A stretch of DNA of 64,000 nt. Source: Dermatemys mawii. Lineage: Eukaryota > Chordata > Testudines > Dermatemydidae. The notes under the pieces are model-generated. The model worked only from the letters and a program-made list of their open reading frames with translations. It did no database searches and had not been told where the DNA came from. The position numbers and the translations under genes were made by a program. Position 1 is the first letter of the stretch; every line of letters begins with the position of its first letter. The stretch spans positions 22,713,915 through 22,777,914 of the forward strand of contig ML677334.1 in NCBI GenBank assembly GCA_007922305.1, in the 5' to 3' direction. Shown here one piece after another: positions 22,011 to 33,385 of this stretch.

Positions 22011-24843
22011 ATCAGACATTTGACACCATTGTTCTCTTGAATTTGTTGTATACTGTATGCTGGATGGATCAATTATTTTTCTGGCCTGGTAGTTGTCGTG
22101 GTTCAACAGGTGAATACGTTTTGGCTGGTTGTTGGCATTTTCCTTAAAGTGGGCTTGGCATTGTATGAAACAGAATTTCATTTATGCAAAGAAATGGATG
22201 TGCCACTGGAATTTATGGAATCATCTAAAATCTTTGTATTTCTTGTCCCTAAGCATTCTTAACATTTCAGTTACATCTCTTGCTGTGAACAGGATTTTCA
22301 ATTACTACCTCGAAATTGAAAAGTCAAATGTCCAGGAGAACAATATAGGCTATGATCAGATAGTGAGTGCACCTCAGCATAAAGAGAAATAGGATTGTTA
22401 ACTATGGAGAATGTGAAGAACAAGTTTGTTGCAGCCATGAACAGCTTTTTCTTTTTATTGCCACTTGGGCAGCACTGTATTGTCAGTTATCACAAAACAA
22501 TGCATAGACCTGAAAACTAGACACGCTGATGTTGCTGAAAATACCTTTTAATTGTCAATCTTCATATCAGTGTTGATACAATAAAAGAAGCATCAGAAAG
22601 TTGTTATGTAAAAATAGGAAAGACCTGTCCGGAACTAGTCTAACTTCCTATATGCTAATTCTATGTTTTTACTCTAGGTAAAATATCTGTTCCATGGACA
22701 GTTTTTGTGTTGGTGGCTATCTTCTCAGGCTACTGTAATTAAAAATGTGATATTGCCTTTGTCGCTAACCATGCTCTTTGCGAAAACTACTGAACTCCCA
22801 TACTGCAGCAGAGGGTGAGCTAAGGTCTCTACAGAGGCTGGGGGATGGAAGAGTCCTCTGTCTCCAGAATGGCAACCATGTTGCTCTCTGGCTACTAGTT
22901 CAGCCTTGAGGCTGCAGTAGTCCCCTCACCCAGCATGTTCCCTCGCTTCAGGCATCATGGTCTAGTCATGGCCCATCTGCCCTTTTCCCCGTATCTCCCA
23001 GCCAGTTGCCCTCTAGAACTCGTGCATGCTAGAGTGTAGGACTTTCGATGGTGATGATCTCTGTAGCATGTAACGGCTGCAGGCTCCTGCATAGGGTCGT
23101 CTGCTACTGGTGCTGCTCCCACCTTGTCCTGTTTAATTGGATCAGAGGCTTCCACATCTGTGGAATGGGGAGTAGGATTTTTAAACCCTTTTTCTGCTTG
23201 TAAATTATCTGCAGCCCATTTAGATTTTTATGAATGTATTTGTAGTTCAAAACTACTTGATTCATAGCTTATGTGAACGTATTTGTCTATTCAATGGATT
23301 GCTTGCAGAGCTATTCATTGTGAATATTGTTTTGAGTACTGAGCTATGACTAGTCACTTCAGTCATATGTTATTGTTTCTGCTAACTGATTGAATGACTA
23401 CTTGCATATCCATAAAGAGCTTTCAAGATGGCTGTGCAAATACTTCATTAATACATATTTCTACAAGTATTTGTGACATTTTCCCTTTTCTCCAACATGC
23501 TGGTGAACAAAAATGTTTTCATGCAAATGTTTTCAAAATCAAAAGGGGTTTTGAAGACTTAGAATTTTATGGAACATTACAGAGTGGACAACAGCTGGTA
23601 AATATTTCCAGATGTTCTGCAATGACCATGGTGCTATCCACATCCATAAATTCAGTACTTGTTGTATGGGGTAATCTAGCCAATATTTTTGAAATTCCAT
23701 CCCTAGTTAAATTAGAAAGTGGTCCTCCTTTTATTGTCAAGACTTTGCTAATTTCGCAAAAGAAATGGGTTTTCGTGGAGGAAAAAAAGCAGGCAAATTG
23801 AGGAAAGATTTATGCCTCTCCTAAGTAAGCAAGATTGCTGCCATCCAAAAAATTCCAGTAAGAAGAATATATGAAACTGCTGAGACATTAATATCAGTAA
23901 TGCATTCATGCATAGATGAAATTCCAGTGAAGATAATGAGAATGCACATGCCTGAAATAATAAAAGATACACCAATCAATAATACTCAAACTTCTAACAA
24001 AGACCACAAAGTGAAATAAAGTTGACAGTATATACATAATAGAAAATAAACTGTACTATCTCATTTTAAAACCAGAAGACCTGACCTGGGTGAAACAATC
24101 AGTTTGGAACAAAAAACCCTCTGAATTTTATCCTGTACCATTATGGGTAACAATAAGGAAAAGTTGGGAGAACAATATGTAGGAGTTCATCCTGTTTAGA
24201 AGAGATGTCTAATTCCAAAGTCAAGTAAAACAGAAGTGGCTGAATGCTGATATCAGAAAATGAGTTAAAGGCTGTACCAACTATATGTTTACTCAGACTT
24301 AAAGTTTTAAACTGGTGTTGCTAAATACTTCGGCTCTGTGGCCCTACAGACAGCATAGCCACCTCTGAAGGATTGCATCTGATCAGGGAAGTCCTCCAGT
24401 GACATATAGCCATTGTAGCAGCTCCTAGTACAAGTGATATGGCTGGGGAGGAATGGGCATGGCCAGAACAGCCTATGATTGGTGGAACAACCTTTTGGCT
24501 TGGCTGGTGGCTAGGTGGAGAAGAGGCTGGTGGCTGGTTGTGGGCACAGAGGCAGAAGGATCTGTACCACTAGAACACACCTTCAGAACCTAGAATTGAA
24601 CCCAGAAGTCCAGAGTCTCTGTACTTCTCTGGTTAAAGCTACCTTTGCATGCACTTTCCTGCCTGGGCAATACATATCAGCCCCTCCCATTTGTATACTC
24701 CATAATGGTGCGGGACACCATGGAATTATGTGTTCTGAAAAGTTTGTTCAATATCTTGGGGATACATATTTTCAGTACAGGAAGAGTACAGTGTTTAAGT
24801 TTAACACAAAAATTCTCTCCGTGAGGTTAGTAGGAAGATACAA
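22011..24843. other. Intron sequence, nothing recognised
   Basis: Includes open frames of 87 and 135 codons (22129-22392, 23394-23801) with no domain I recognise and ordinary AT-rich composition. I treat them as chance. Confidence 0.4.
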
Positions 24844-25600
24844 AGTGTAACAGAGTGACTTTCCCTTTAAGGGCTAAAGGCCACAGAGCCAGCCCCCCTA
24901 GTTACTAAGTAGGCACGCCTAAGCAGGGATCAGGTGATTCTCCTACGAGAGTCTCAAGGAGCTTCAGAGAGGGAAATGTCAGGATCCTAGCAAGGGCAGT
25001 TGGGATCAAGGGTCAGAGAAGGGTCAAACCTGAGGCTTAGAGTTAGCGGAGAAGTTCGCAGTCAAGTTCCAGGCCAGGGTAAATACCAAGGATCAGAGTC
25101 CAATTCAGGTTTCAGGCTGTGGGTCAAGAGGCGAGGTCCAAATCAAGCTGGGGGCGAAGCCGAGAGTTCAAGAACAGGGAGCAGGAATGGTGAGGGCAGC
25201 TACGGGAGGTCTGCGCTGTTGCTGGACAGTTCCTGGAATGCCCTTTGGTTTATATGGGGCAGGGAGCCAATCAGGAGCCATTGCTGTCTTTCAGACCCCT
25301 GGAGGCGGGACATGCTATAATCTGTGCCCACAGCGTGTTGGGGATAGTGAGCATGAGCTATCTATAGCTGCTGCTGAGTGGTAGTATGGAGATATCTGCT
25401 GCAGGCCCAGGGTTTGAGACCCACTGGGCCTTACAAGGACGATGCTCAGGAAACTGCAGAGTGTGAGAGAAGCTCCTGCGGGGAGGACCTTGGCATCATG
25501 GGAATTTGGGGCTTGCAAAGAGTGAAAGAACTGAGACCCAGCTCTGGGAAGGAAGCCTGGGGACTCCCCACCTGAAGAGAGTGATCAGATTGGCGCCTAG
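24844..25600. repeat. Unclassified GC-richer interspersed repeat, possibly LTR-like
   Basis: Composition shifts sharply from the AT-rich flank. Starts TGTAACAGAGTGACTTTCCC; contains AAGGGTCAGAGAAGGGTC-type repeats, TTTATATGGGGCAGGGAGCC and CACTGGGCCTTAC. The layout resembles a turtle LTR, but I cannot place a matching CA end or a duplication. Confidence 0.35.
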
Positions 25601-26045
25601 AATGCCAACATGTGTGACAACGAAATACATTGGATCGCAGAAAGGGAGTGGATTCAATTATCTTTTGACTGTGATCTGGAGTTTTTGAGGAGTCCAGGTA
25701 GGGAAATCAGTGCAAGGCACTGCAGAACAACCTGGTTGGGACCCTGTTATATGGAGTCAAGGTGGGTGAAGTAATATCTTTTATTGGACCAGCTTCTGGT
25801 GGTGAGAGGCAAGCTTTTGAGAAAGAAATATATAAAACTGGAAACTAGAAATGAACTGTGTTCTCAGTGGTACTAACCAAGTACATTTTTAATCAGAACA
25901 GTCAAAAATATCCTGAAAAGGCAGTACAGGAGGGAACAAGCAGGAAAATTTCTCTTCACATGCCGTGTTAAAGAGACAGCAAGGGAGTAGTGAAGGAAGG
26001 CTGTTCCTGTCTTTGCATGAATTTCTTGTGTACTTTCTAGAGACA

Positions 26046-26135
26046 AAAGCGACAAGGTGTCCTGTGGCACCTTATAGAATAACAGATGTATTAGAGCATA
26101 AGCTTTTGTGGGTGAATACCCACTTCGTTGGATGT
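26046..26135 (+). mobile_element. 5'-truncated tRNA-derived SINE
   Basis: Begins at AAAGCGACAAGGTGTCC, the head/body boundary of the SINE, and runs through GTGGCACCTT and CATAAGCTTTTGTGGG to ACTTCGTTGGATGT. A perfect 13-bp duplication, CTTTCTAGAGACA, flanks it (26033-26045 and 26136-26148). The tRNA-like head is absent. Confidence 0.88.
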
Positions 26136-26148
26136 CTTTCTAGAGACA

Positions 26149-28174
26149 GTTGTACATTTGTAAATATGTAAATACTAAAATAGGAAAACTATTATCTGTT
26201 GTAGTTTAGCAGGTGTACACTGCCACCATTTCAAACTGTCCTGGATATAGAATAATCACATGACCAGTATGTTGATTAATCTTTTCTCCATCCACTCTTT
26301 GTCTGCCATATTAATTGATAAAGGACAGATTTGTAGTGATGTAAGGAGAAGTCAACAGATCCCATCTTCTACCACAGTCTATCAAATTGCTCCCATACCT
26401 CCTTATTAGATTGTGTAAAAGCCAATCTACATTACATCCCCTTATTTTCTTTTCTTACCAAGTACTGTGCTTCCCCCCACACCCTCCCAAAATGCAGATC
26501 AAGCAATGCATACACAAATACTTTTAGAGCTTGGTTCTTTATCAGGGATATTCTTCTGTCGCGTTTTCGTTTTGCTTCTGCAAGAGGTGAATGACAGTGG
26601 AATAACACTGAAACCCTGTTTGCTGCTAGTATTACACAAATTAAAACACAATTAGTTCAGTCCTTGAACTCCTTGTTCTTCATTCTGAGTACATTACAGT
26701 TTGCTGAGAGATTCTCTGAGATTACTTTTAACTGTTGACCTGGCAAAGTCCCAGCCATAGTTTCTCTGCAAATATCACCAGAAGAGCAGAGGCTGCTAGA
26801 CAAGAGCTATCAGAGGATAGAGGCCTCCTTTTAATGAGCTGTGTGCTTTAGTGCTCTGGAGCATTTCATTTCTTTGGTCAAATAAATGGAAGACTAATTT
26901 TTCTGCATTAAATTCATAATTTGTATCAGGGTCTTTTGAAGACTATTGGTTGGCTTTTGGCCCTTTTCATCAACCCCACTAATCGAGCAAGCCTCTGAAG
27001 ATTACACAGTGGTCTGTAAAAGCCAGCAAGGACCCCATTTTTCCTCTCCTCTTCCTCCCACACAAAACAGCACAACGTACTCTCTTCAATGAATGAGGAG
27101 CTCTCCATGTTTCACTTTTGTCTCATAGCCCTCAAAATGACACACACAAAAAATGCTAGTAATGAAGATGTTTCCTGGAGCACTCATCTATCAGTATTCC
27201 ACTCTTGGCATGAATACACCAAAGATTAGTGTCTTTTGGCTAGCAGTGTCCTTTCAGATTGTGTTTGTGTCTCAGGCATCCTTACGCACCTGTGACTGAG
27301 GAGGTAAAGGGCAGAGCAGGCCCAACTGCCACTCAGTTCCTTCTCACCTCCTGTGGCTGCAAGAACGAACTCCTCAATGTCCCGCATCTTAACACACATG
27401 TTTTCTTTAGCTGTGAATAATTGTGTATTAGCATTTGTTAGGTAGTTTCTCATTGACAGTTTCATTAGCCTTTTGGAAGTTGTACTTGTTATATTTGTTC
27501 TTCTCTGATCAGAGAAGTTGAAATCTCTTGGCTTTAAGTATTGCCCCTCATGTGAGGCAGCAATTCCAGTAAAGGATACAAGCACACAAGGTGATTTTTC
27601 TGGTTAGAGGAAGTACATAGCCCTGCCAAATGTACTGTGGGCAAAAAGCACCCCAGTGAGTTCCAGATCCATTAACTCATGGGTTCCATCCACAAAGATT
27701 ATGATGGCTCCGGATCCTGATAGGCTGGCTAAAGCCATGTGCTCAGCCACAAAGGAGCATCACTGCCCTCAGAAAAGGAGACTCCATGGCCCAATCTGGG
27801 TACCATAGGAGCTTTGAGGCACTGGGGCTCCTGCATTGCCTTGAGAACTGAAATCAGATGCATCTGGTACTGAGGCTCCTTTTGAAAATCCCAGGTTCAA
27901 ACAGCAATAACACAGCTTTGGTCAAAATTTGTAACTGTCATAATTAAAGATTTGTCATAAAAAAAATTGTGTCCTGTGAATGCTGTGTGTCTGTACACTG
28001 ATCTGCAGAAGATTATTGTATACAATATTTTATTACATAGCAATAAAAGCAATATCAGCATCTCGTCCTGCTGCATGGACCTCATCTCTTGCACCATCCA
28101 CTCAGTACTCAATGGACTGGATACGAAAGGAACAAAGAAATACTCTTTTCAACTTTGTTTAGAAACAAGTCAAA
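26149..28174. other. Intron sequence, nothing recognised
   Basis: No exon or repeat termini seen. Open frames of up to 119 codons (27226-27585) show no domain. Confidence 0.4.
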
Positions 28175-28179
28175 TAAGC

Positions 28180-29016
28180 TGTCATAAATATAAAGAGAAG
28201 ATTAACAACCTTTATATATGCAATAACATAAATTCCTCCTGGCCGGAGGTACAGAATCACTTTATCTCTATGAGGTTAAGAAGCTCAAATAACCTGGTTG
28301 GCACCTGACCAAAAGGACAAATAAGGAAAGAAGATACTTTCAAATCTCGGGGGGCGGGGTAGGGGAAGGATTGTTTGTGCTCTCTTTGTTTGTTCCCTCT
28401 CTGGAAGGAGAGAGAGACCAAGCAGGTAAAACGTCTCCTGAAAACATACCTGAAATGATACATCTAAAATTACAGAAACTGTAAGTAGAGGCAAGCAAAT
28501 GAGTTAGATTATCTTTTGTTTTAGCCTGTGAATTTTCCCTGTGCTAAAAAGGAGCTTTATTCCTATTTTGTAACTTTGAAGCTGAGCCTAGAGAGGAATC
28601 ATCTGTGTTTAAATCTTTTTATTACCCTATAAAGTTACCTGACATCCTGATTTTGCAGGTGTGTGTCTTTTACTTTTTCTTTAAATAAAGTTCTTCCTTT
28701 AAGAATGTGTTTGATTTTCAGTGTCCTAGGGATAAGGTGTCTGGATGGTACTCACATTATTCTCAAGTCTCCCTGGGAAAGGGGATGAAAGGGCTTGGAG
28801 GGAATATTTTGGGAAACATGAGACTCCAAGTAACTCTTTTCCTGAATTTTTGTCTAAATTGCTTGGTGTTGGCAGAAATACCTTTCATGGACAAGGGAAG
28901 GATCTGTGCCTTGGGGAAGTCTTTAACCTAAGCTGATAAAAATAAGCTTAGGGGGTCGTTCATGCAGGTCCTCATATCTGTACCCCAGAGTTCAGAGTGG
29001 GAAGGGAACCCTGACA
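28180..29016 (+). mobile_element. Solo LTR of an endogenous-retrovirus-like element
   Basis: Starts TGTCATAAATATAAAGAGAA and ends GAACCCTGACA, so it keeps the TG...CA borders. The interior has TTTAAATAAAGTTCTTCC (polyadenylation signal at about 28683), TTACCCTATAAAGTTACC and CTAAGCTGATAAAAATAAGC, which I recognise as a frequent turtle LTR. The flanking TAAGC and TAAAC fit a 5-bp duplication with one change. There is no internal gene region or second LTR, so it is a solo LTR left by recombination. Confidence 0.8.
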
Positions 29017-29433
29017 TAAACTTTGTGTATTACAGTCAAGCACTGGTTCTTTTCTAGGTTACAGTTTTCCATCTGGCTTATTCCCCTCTTGGGCTGAGGT
29101 TTTTTTCCTCCTCTTTTCACCTCGCCTTCCATCCTTAAATTCTCACCTTTTTCTTGCCTACCTCTCCAATTGGTTTTCTGTGGCAACAGAGCCATTACTT
29201 TTGAAAGGTCAGGAATACAGTCAATTTTGTTTTGTGCACGCATGGAGAACACAGCACCCTAGTTGGAGGAAGAGCTACGTAATAATGGAAGCTGAAAGGG
29301 AACAGCGAACTATCATGAGGCTTGTTGAAAACCAGCCCATTCTGAACTTTGGTCTGCCCTGCACTCAGTTTTATAGAAATGTATTTTATGGCACTCTAGT
29401 TAACTTTGTTTTGGTTCTAAGGATGAGCAAACT
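29017..29433. other. Intron sequence, nothing recognised
   Basis: No feature seen between the LTR and the MITE. An open frame at 29180-29506 runs into the MITE and is not a gene. Confidence 0.4.
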
Positions 29434-29703
29434 CCGGGCTTGTCTCCACTATGGGAAGATTGACACTGCTGCAATCGATTTAACAGGTCTAGTGAAGATC
29501 TGCTAAATTGATGTCAGAGCACTCTCCGGTCGACCCCAGTACGCCAGCTTTCCGAGAAGAGTAAGGGAAAGTCGACTGGAGAGCATCTCCCATCAACTCA
29601 GTTGTGTGAAGTCAACCTAAATTACATCAACTCCAGCTATGTTATTCACGTAGATGAAGCAGCATAACTTAGGTCAACTTACCCCCATAGTGAAGTCCTT
29701 GGT
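29434..29703. mobile_element. Degraded MITE (GGGCTTGTCTCCACTATGGG termini)
   Basis: The left end CCGGGCTTGTCTCCACTATG is mirrored by CCCATAGTGAAGTCC on the right. Internal AGTCAACCTAAATTACATC and TTAGGTCAACTTACCCCCAT match the same MITE group as 18140-18386. Confidence 0.75.
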
Positions 29704-29706
29704 TTG

Positions 29707-29730
29707 CTTTTTTTTTTTATATATATATAT
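29707..29730. repeat. T-run and (AT)n
   Basis: A poly-T run followed by an AT dinucleotide run. Confidence 0.9.
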
Positions 29731-30582
29731 GGGAATATCTTGGGTTTGAAATTTCAACTCTGACTCCAACACTATAGGGTATGCATTCTGCTTGCTATAG
29801 AAAACACTGCAGATTGGGAAGGAAGAGCAGAATGGTGGCAGAGAATAAAATTCATGGGGGGAGAAACAAAGTGAAAGTGGTTCACAGAAGAGACAAGATG
29901 GAAGTCTTTGGACTGTGAGAGTGAGAAGAGAAATCTAATTAAGTAACAAATAACTACAAGTAGGCATTACATATGTCATATACAGGTCACCCACTTTGTG
30001 GTAGCCTAGAATGTTGGGTTCTGTCTCAAATTTATAGAACAGATATCTCTTTAGCTAGAAAATCGCTTTTTAAAAAAATTAATTGAATTGTCCTTGTGTG
30101 GGAGGGGAAGCATGGATTTAAATTATAGGGAAAATATGCGTGAACTTCAAATAGATTTGAGAATCCCAAAATATATGAAGTTAGTAAAACCTCAAACTAG
30201 CGAGGTTCATCTATCTAATTCTATAAGTCCAGCTTTAAAACTCAGCCATAAAACATTCTCCCTGGGTTCAACCTGGATTTACTTCAAGGCCATCTCCAGC
30301 AATTGGGCTAGCAGTCAAAAGACCAGAAAAGCTGAAATATGCAATATCAATTATCCACCATTTTAAAACTGTTTAAAAGCATATTTGCATGATAGATCGT
30401 AATAGCTATTGTAATAATCTACTGGACTAATATTCATTTTCACAATTGGTACATATAACTACAGTTCATATTTAGGTGATAGACTGTAGTGGCCCAGAAG
30501 GACACACTGAGGTCCACTGGGGGCATTATCCAATAAAAAGGAAGCCTATGATAGTGTTGGTATTGTATGAATTTAAAAATAC
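29731..30582. other. Intron sequence, nothing recognised
   Basis: AT-rich, no features. Confidence 0.4.
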
Positions 30583-30745
30583 AGAAATAGAAATTGTCAT
30601 ACTAGAATATACCAAGACATCATCTGGTCCAGTATCCTCTCTATAGAATTGTCCAGTACCAGTTGCTTCAGAGGCGCACATAAAATCACTATGCTGTCTC
30701 AGATTCTATAGGTCTATAATTCATGGAACAATTTCATTCGGACTC
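30583..30745 (-). mobile_element. Old CR1 fragment
   Basis: GAAATTGTCATACTAGAATA, CATCTGGTCCAGTATCC and GTTGCTTCAGAGGCGCAC follow the reverse-complement order of a CR1 3' end. Confidence 0.65.
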
Positions 30746-31109
30746 CATACTGGTGTCACCTTGTGTTCTGAAGCTTGAGAGTTGATGCACCTTATAATTT
30801 TAGTGCAACTGTAGATACTACTCTTATATTTAAAATCTTACTAAGCTTATTTGCCTAGAAGATTTTCAGTGGCATGGAGTTTTTGATACACTATGCAAAA
30901 TATTTTAATTAGTTTTTAAAAGTTACCTTTCAGTTAGATCTTGGTCTAGTATTATTGGGAAATGGTGATTCAGCTGGACTTCTTTATTATCTATTTTATG
31001 TCAAAAACTCTCCTTTTCCTTTCCTATGTTAAATAAACTTAGTCCTATTAATTGTATATCTCCTCACCTCAAATCATCCTCTCCCTCCTCTACAAAACTG
31101 TGCACTCCT

Positions 31110-31540
31110 GTACTCACCATCTGTTGATCTCAAAACATTTTACAAATTTGGATAAGCATTATTATTATTAATGTAAAAATTGAATAACTGAGGTCCAGAG
31201 ATATTTAGATAAATTTTTCTAAGTGTCCACTAATTTTTGGTCTCCCCGTTTTTGGATGCTCAACTTAAGGATCTGAGGCCTGGTTTTCTGAAGTTTTGGG
31301 TCCATACAGCTCCCATTGACTTTCTCTGCAATTGTAGATGCTTAGAACCTCTGAAAATAATGGCTCAAGGTGTCTAAAATGGGGCACCCAAAAATGGGCA
31401 TATGAAAATCAATAGACACTTAGGAAAATGTTGGCCTAAGTGACTTGCCTAAGGTGACACAGCAAGTAAGTGATAGAATCCATCTCTTCTAACTCCCAAC
31501 CATCTGGATCTATAGCTATGCCTCTAATCCTTATTCTCAG
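31110..31540 (+). mobile_element. CORE/Deu-type SINE split by a MITE-like insert
   Basis: Left part GTTGATCTCAAAACATTTTAC, then AACTGAGGTCCAGAGA. The right part continues AAGTGACTTGCCTAAGGTGA and CACAGCAAGTAAGTGATAG, as in an uninterrupted SINE of this type. Between them (about 31200-31435) lies sequence such as AATGGGGCACCCAAAAATGG and TTAGGAAAATGTTGGCC, typical of a separate sauropsid MITE. Confidence 0.6.
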
Positions 31541-32984
31541 CATATTCCACCTAAGGATTTAAATAACTTAAATATCTTCCATATTATTCTGTCTCCCATT
31601 ATTAATTCTACCTAACATCTTAGACACTTTTTATTTGACAGATACTGTGCATTGAACAAGTGTCTGTGTTGCCTTTATCTGTTTCCTAAGGGATCAAAGC
31701 TAAATCAGAACCCACAAGTGTGTAAGAGCAGTTGAAATTCTTTCTTCTAATGTGCATTTGTGATGCTTCCTGGGGGCACCCAGGGTTGTGAAACTTCTCA
31801 CTACCATTTGTCCTTAGCATGAAAGACCCTTTTCTGTGCCCACAAGGGGTCAGCTTTTTGACAAGCCCAGCCACAGATAACACAAGTACCCGCCTCTTAG
31901 CCCAAGCAGGCTTTGCTGTCCCTCATGCAAATTAGTAAAAGATAAACTTCAAATCCCAAATTCTCCGAGTGCCCCGCTGGAGTGTCCAGCCCCTGGTCCA
32001 CTGGACATTCACATAATTACCAACACTGCTGTTCCCAAAGGATCAGTATATCCCAGCTTGCCAGTTACATCTTAGACCCTAGTTCTGCTTAACACACTGC
32101 ACTTATAAATGTTTATAGTGAAAATAAGAATGCATTTATTTATCAAAGAACAAGGATTCAAGGGATAGCAAGTAGGACTAATGGAAACAGAGGGTTACTT
32201 ATAAAATAAAGTCATAACACATTCTAGAGCTTAAATTTAACAAACAAGATGCCCTCTTTTCTTAAAAAAGTGCTGCCTACTCAAAGTTCTTCTCTCAGCA
32301 TTTTTCAACCAGGATGGCTGAGATCCTCCTTTCTTGAGACCAAACCTGCTGGCAGCTTGTCTCCCCTAGATGGAGGATGCCAGGGTGTCGTTCTGCACCC
32401 ATAGATATATTAGACCTTTATCTGAAAACAAGGGTCCCTCCCCTGCTGTTCACCTCTTGCTGTTTATTTCTTCTCTTGAAGTTCCCACAAGCTCTTCATT
32501 GGCATTTGACTGAGTACACAAATAGACTTCTACTGTAAGACACACAGTGTTAAACCAGGTAGATAAGTCTCTGCCACCTCTGACCTTGTGGAAATGGTTT
32601 TAAGGAATATTACCTCTGGATGACTGGTCTGTAACTACAAGGCCCTAAGGACATAATTTCCTATATATCAACTTAAGTATTATCTGCACATACATTTTGC
32701 AAAGATGGTGTCATGCTGGTCATCATAGGCTTTCACTAAAAATTGTATGTGACATTTGTTAATGAGCTACAATGTAATTACCAAACCCAGGGAATCCCTT
32801 GTAACTCTTACGCTATCTGCCAGTTGAAACAAGAGGTTCTTGAGTCACAGCATTATCTTACACTTGGCAATGCTGAACTGAATCTGACCGTTGCTATGTT
32901 TTGTGAGGTCCTGGGGTACTTTAGTCCTCCCTAGTTTTGAAAATTCTAATTTTGAACCATCTCGCTATACAGCCCTACTACTCA
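31541..32984. other. Intron sequence, possible old LTR in minus orientation
   Basis: The 31880-32740 part is somewhat different in texture, with AAGAATGCATTTATTTATCAAAG and cysteine-poor open frames, and resembles LTR sequence in reverse. No borders or duplication could be placed. Treat as unassigned. Confidence 0.25.
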
Positions 32985-33175
32985 ACGCTACCTCTGATAG
33001 TTTTCAGAATAGATCTGGGACTAGACGTAGACTTGCTATGTGGAACTTTGGACAAGTCTGCTTAATGTCTGCTTTTTTCTCTATCTGCAAAATGAGTACG
33101 ATAATACCTTAATTAATGTTTGTAAAGTGCTTTAAGATACTCACTTGTAAAAGTGTTAAGTAAATGCAAAGAATT
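32985..33175 (+). mobile_element. MIR/CORE-SINE
   Basis: GACTTGCTATGTGGAACTTTGG, CTGCAAAATGAGTACGATAA and TTTGTAAAGTGCTTTAAGAT follow MIR order, ending in the sauropsid tail. Confidence 0.7.
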
Positions 33176-33362
33176 AGGTTGTTAGTCTTTATATAGCCTC
33201 TATTTGGTATTTGCTTAGAAAAAAGTAATTTTTGCATCACTAGCCATCAATATATTAAAAGGTATAAAATGGACATCTGTTTCTTCCCTCTACATTTACT
33301 TCTAGCTTTTGCTGGTTGTATATTTTTAAACTGCTTTTTTATTTCATTCATTTGTTCATTCG

Positions 33363-33385
33363 TTTATTTATTTATTTATTTATTT
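33363..33385. repeat. (TTTA)n microsatellite
   Basis: About five to six TTTA units. Confidence 0.9.

Noticed and set aside
23394..23801. 135-codon open frame in unique sequence
   Set aside because: No splice borders, no domain, ordinary AT-rich composition. A chance frame is likely.
28180..29016. Provirus with internal genes
   Set aside because: Only one LTR is present and no internal coding region follows or precedes it.
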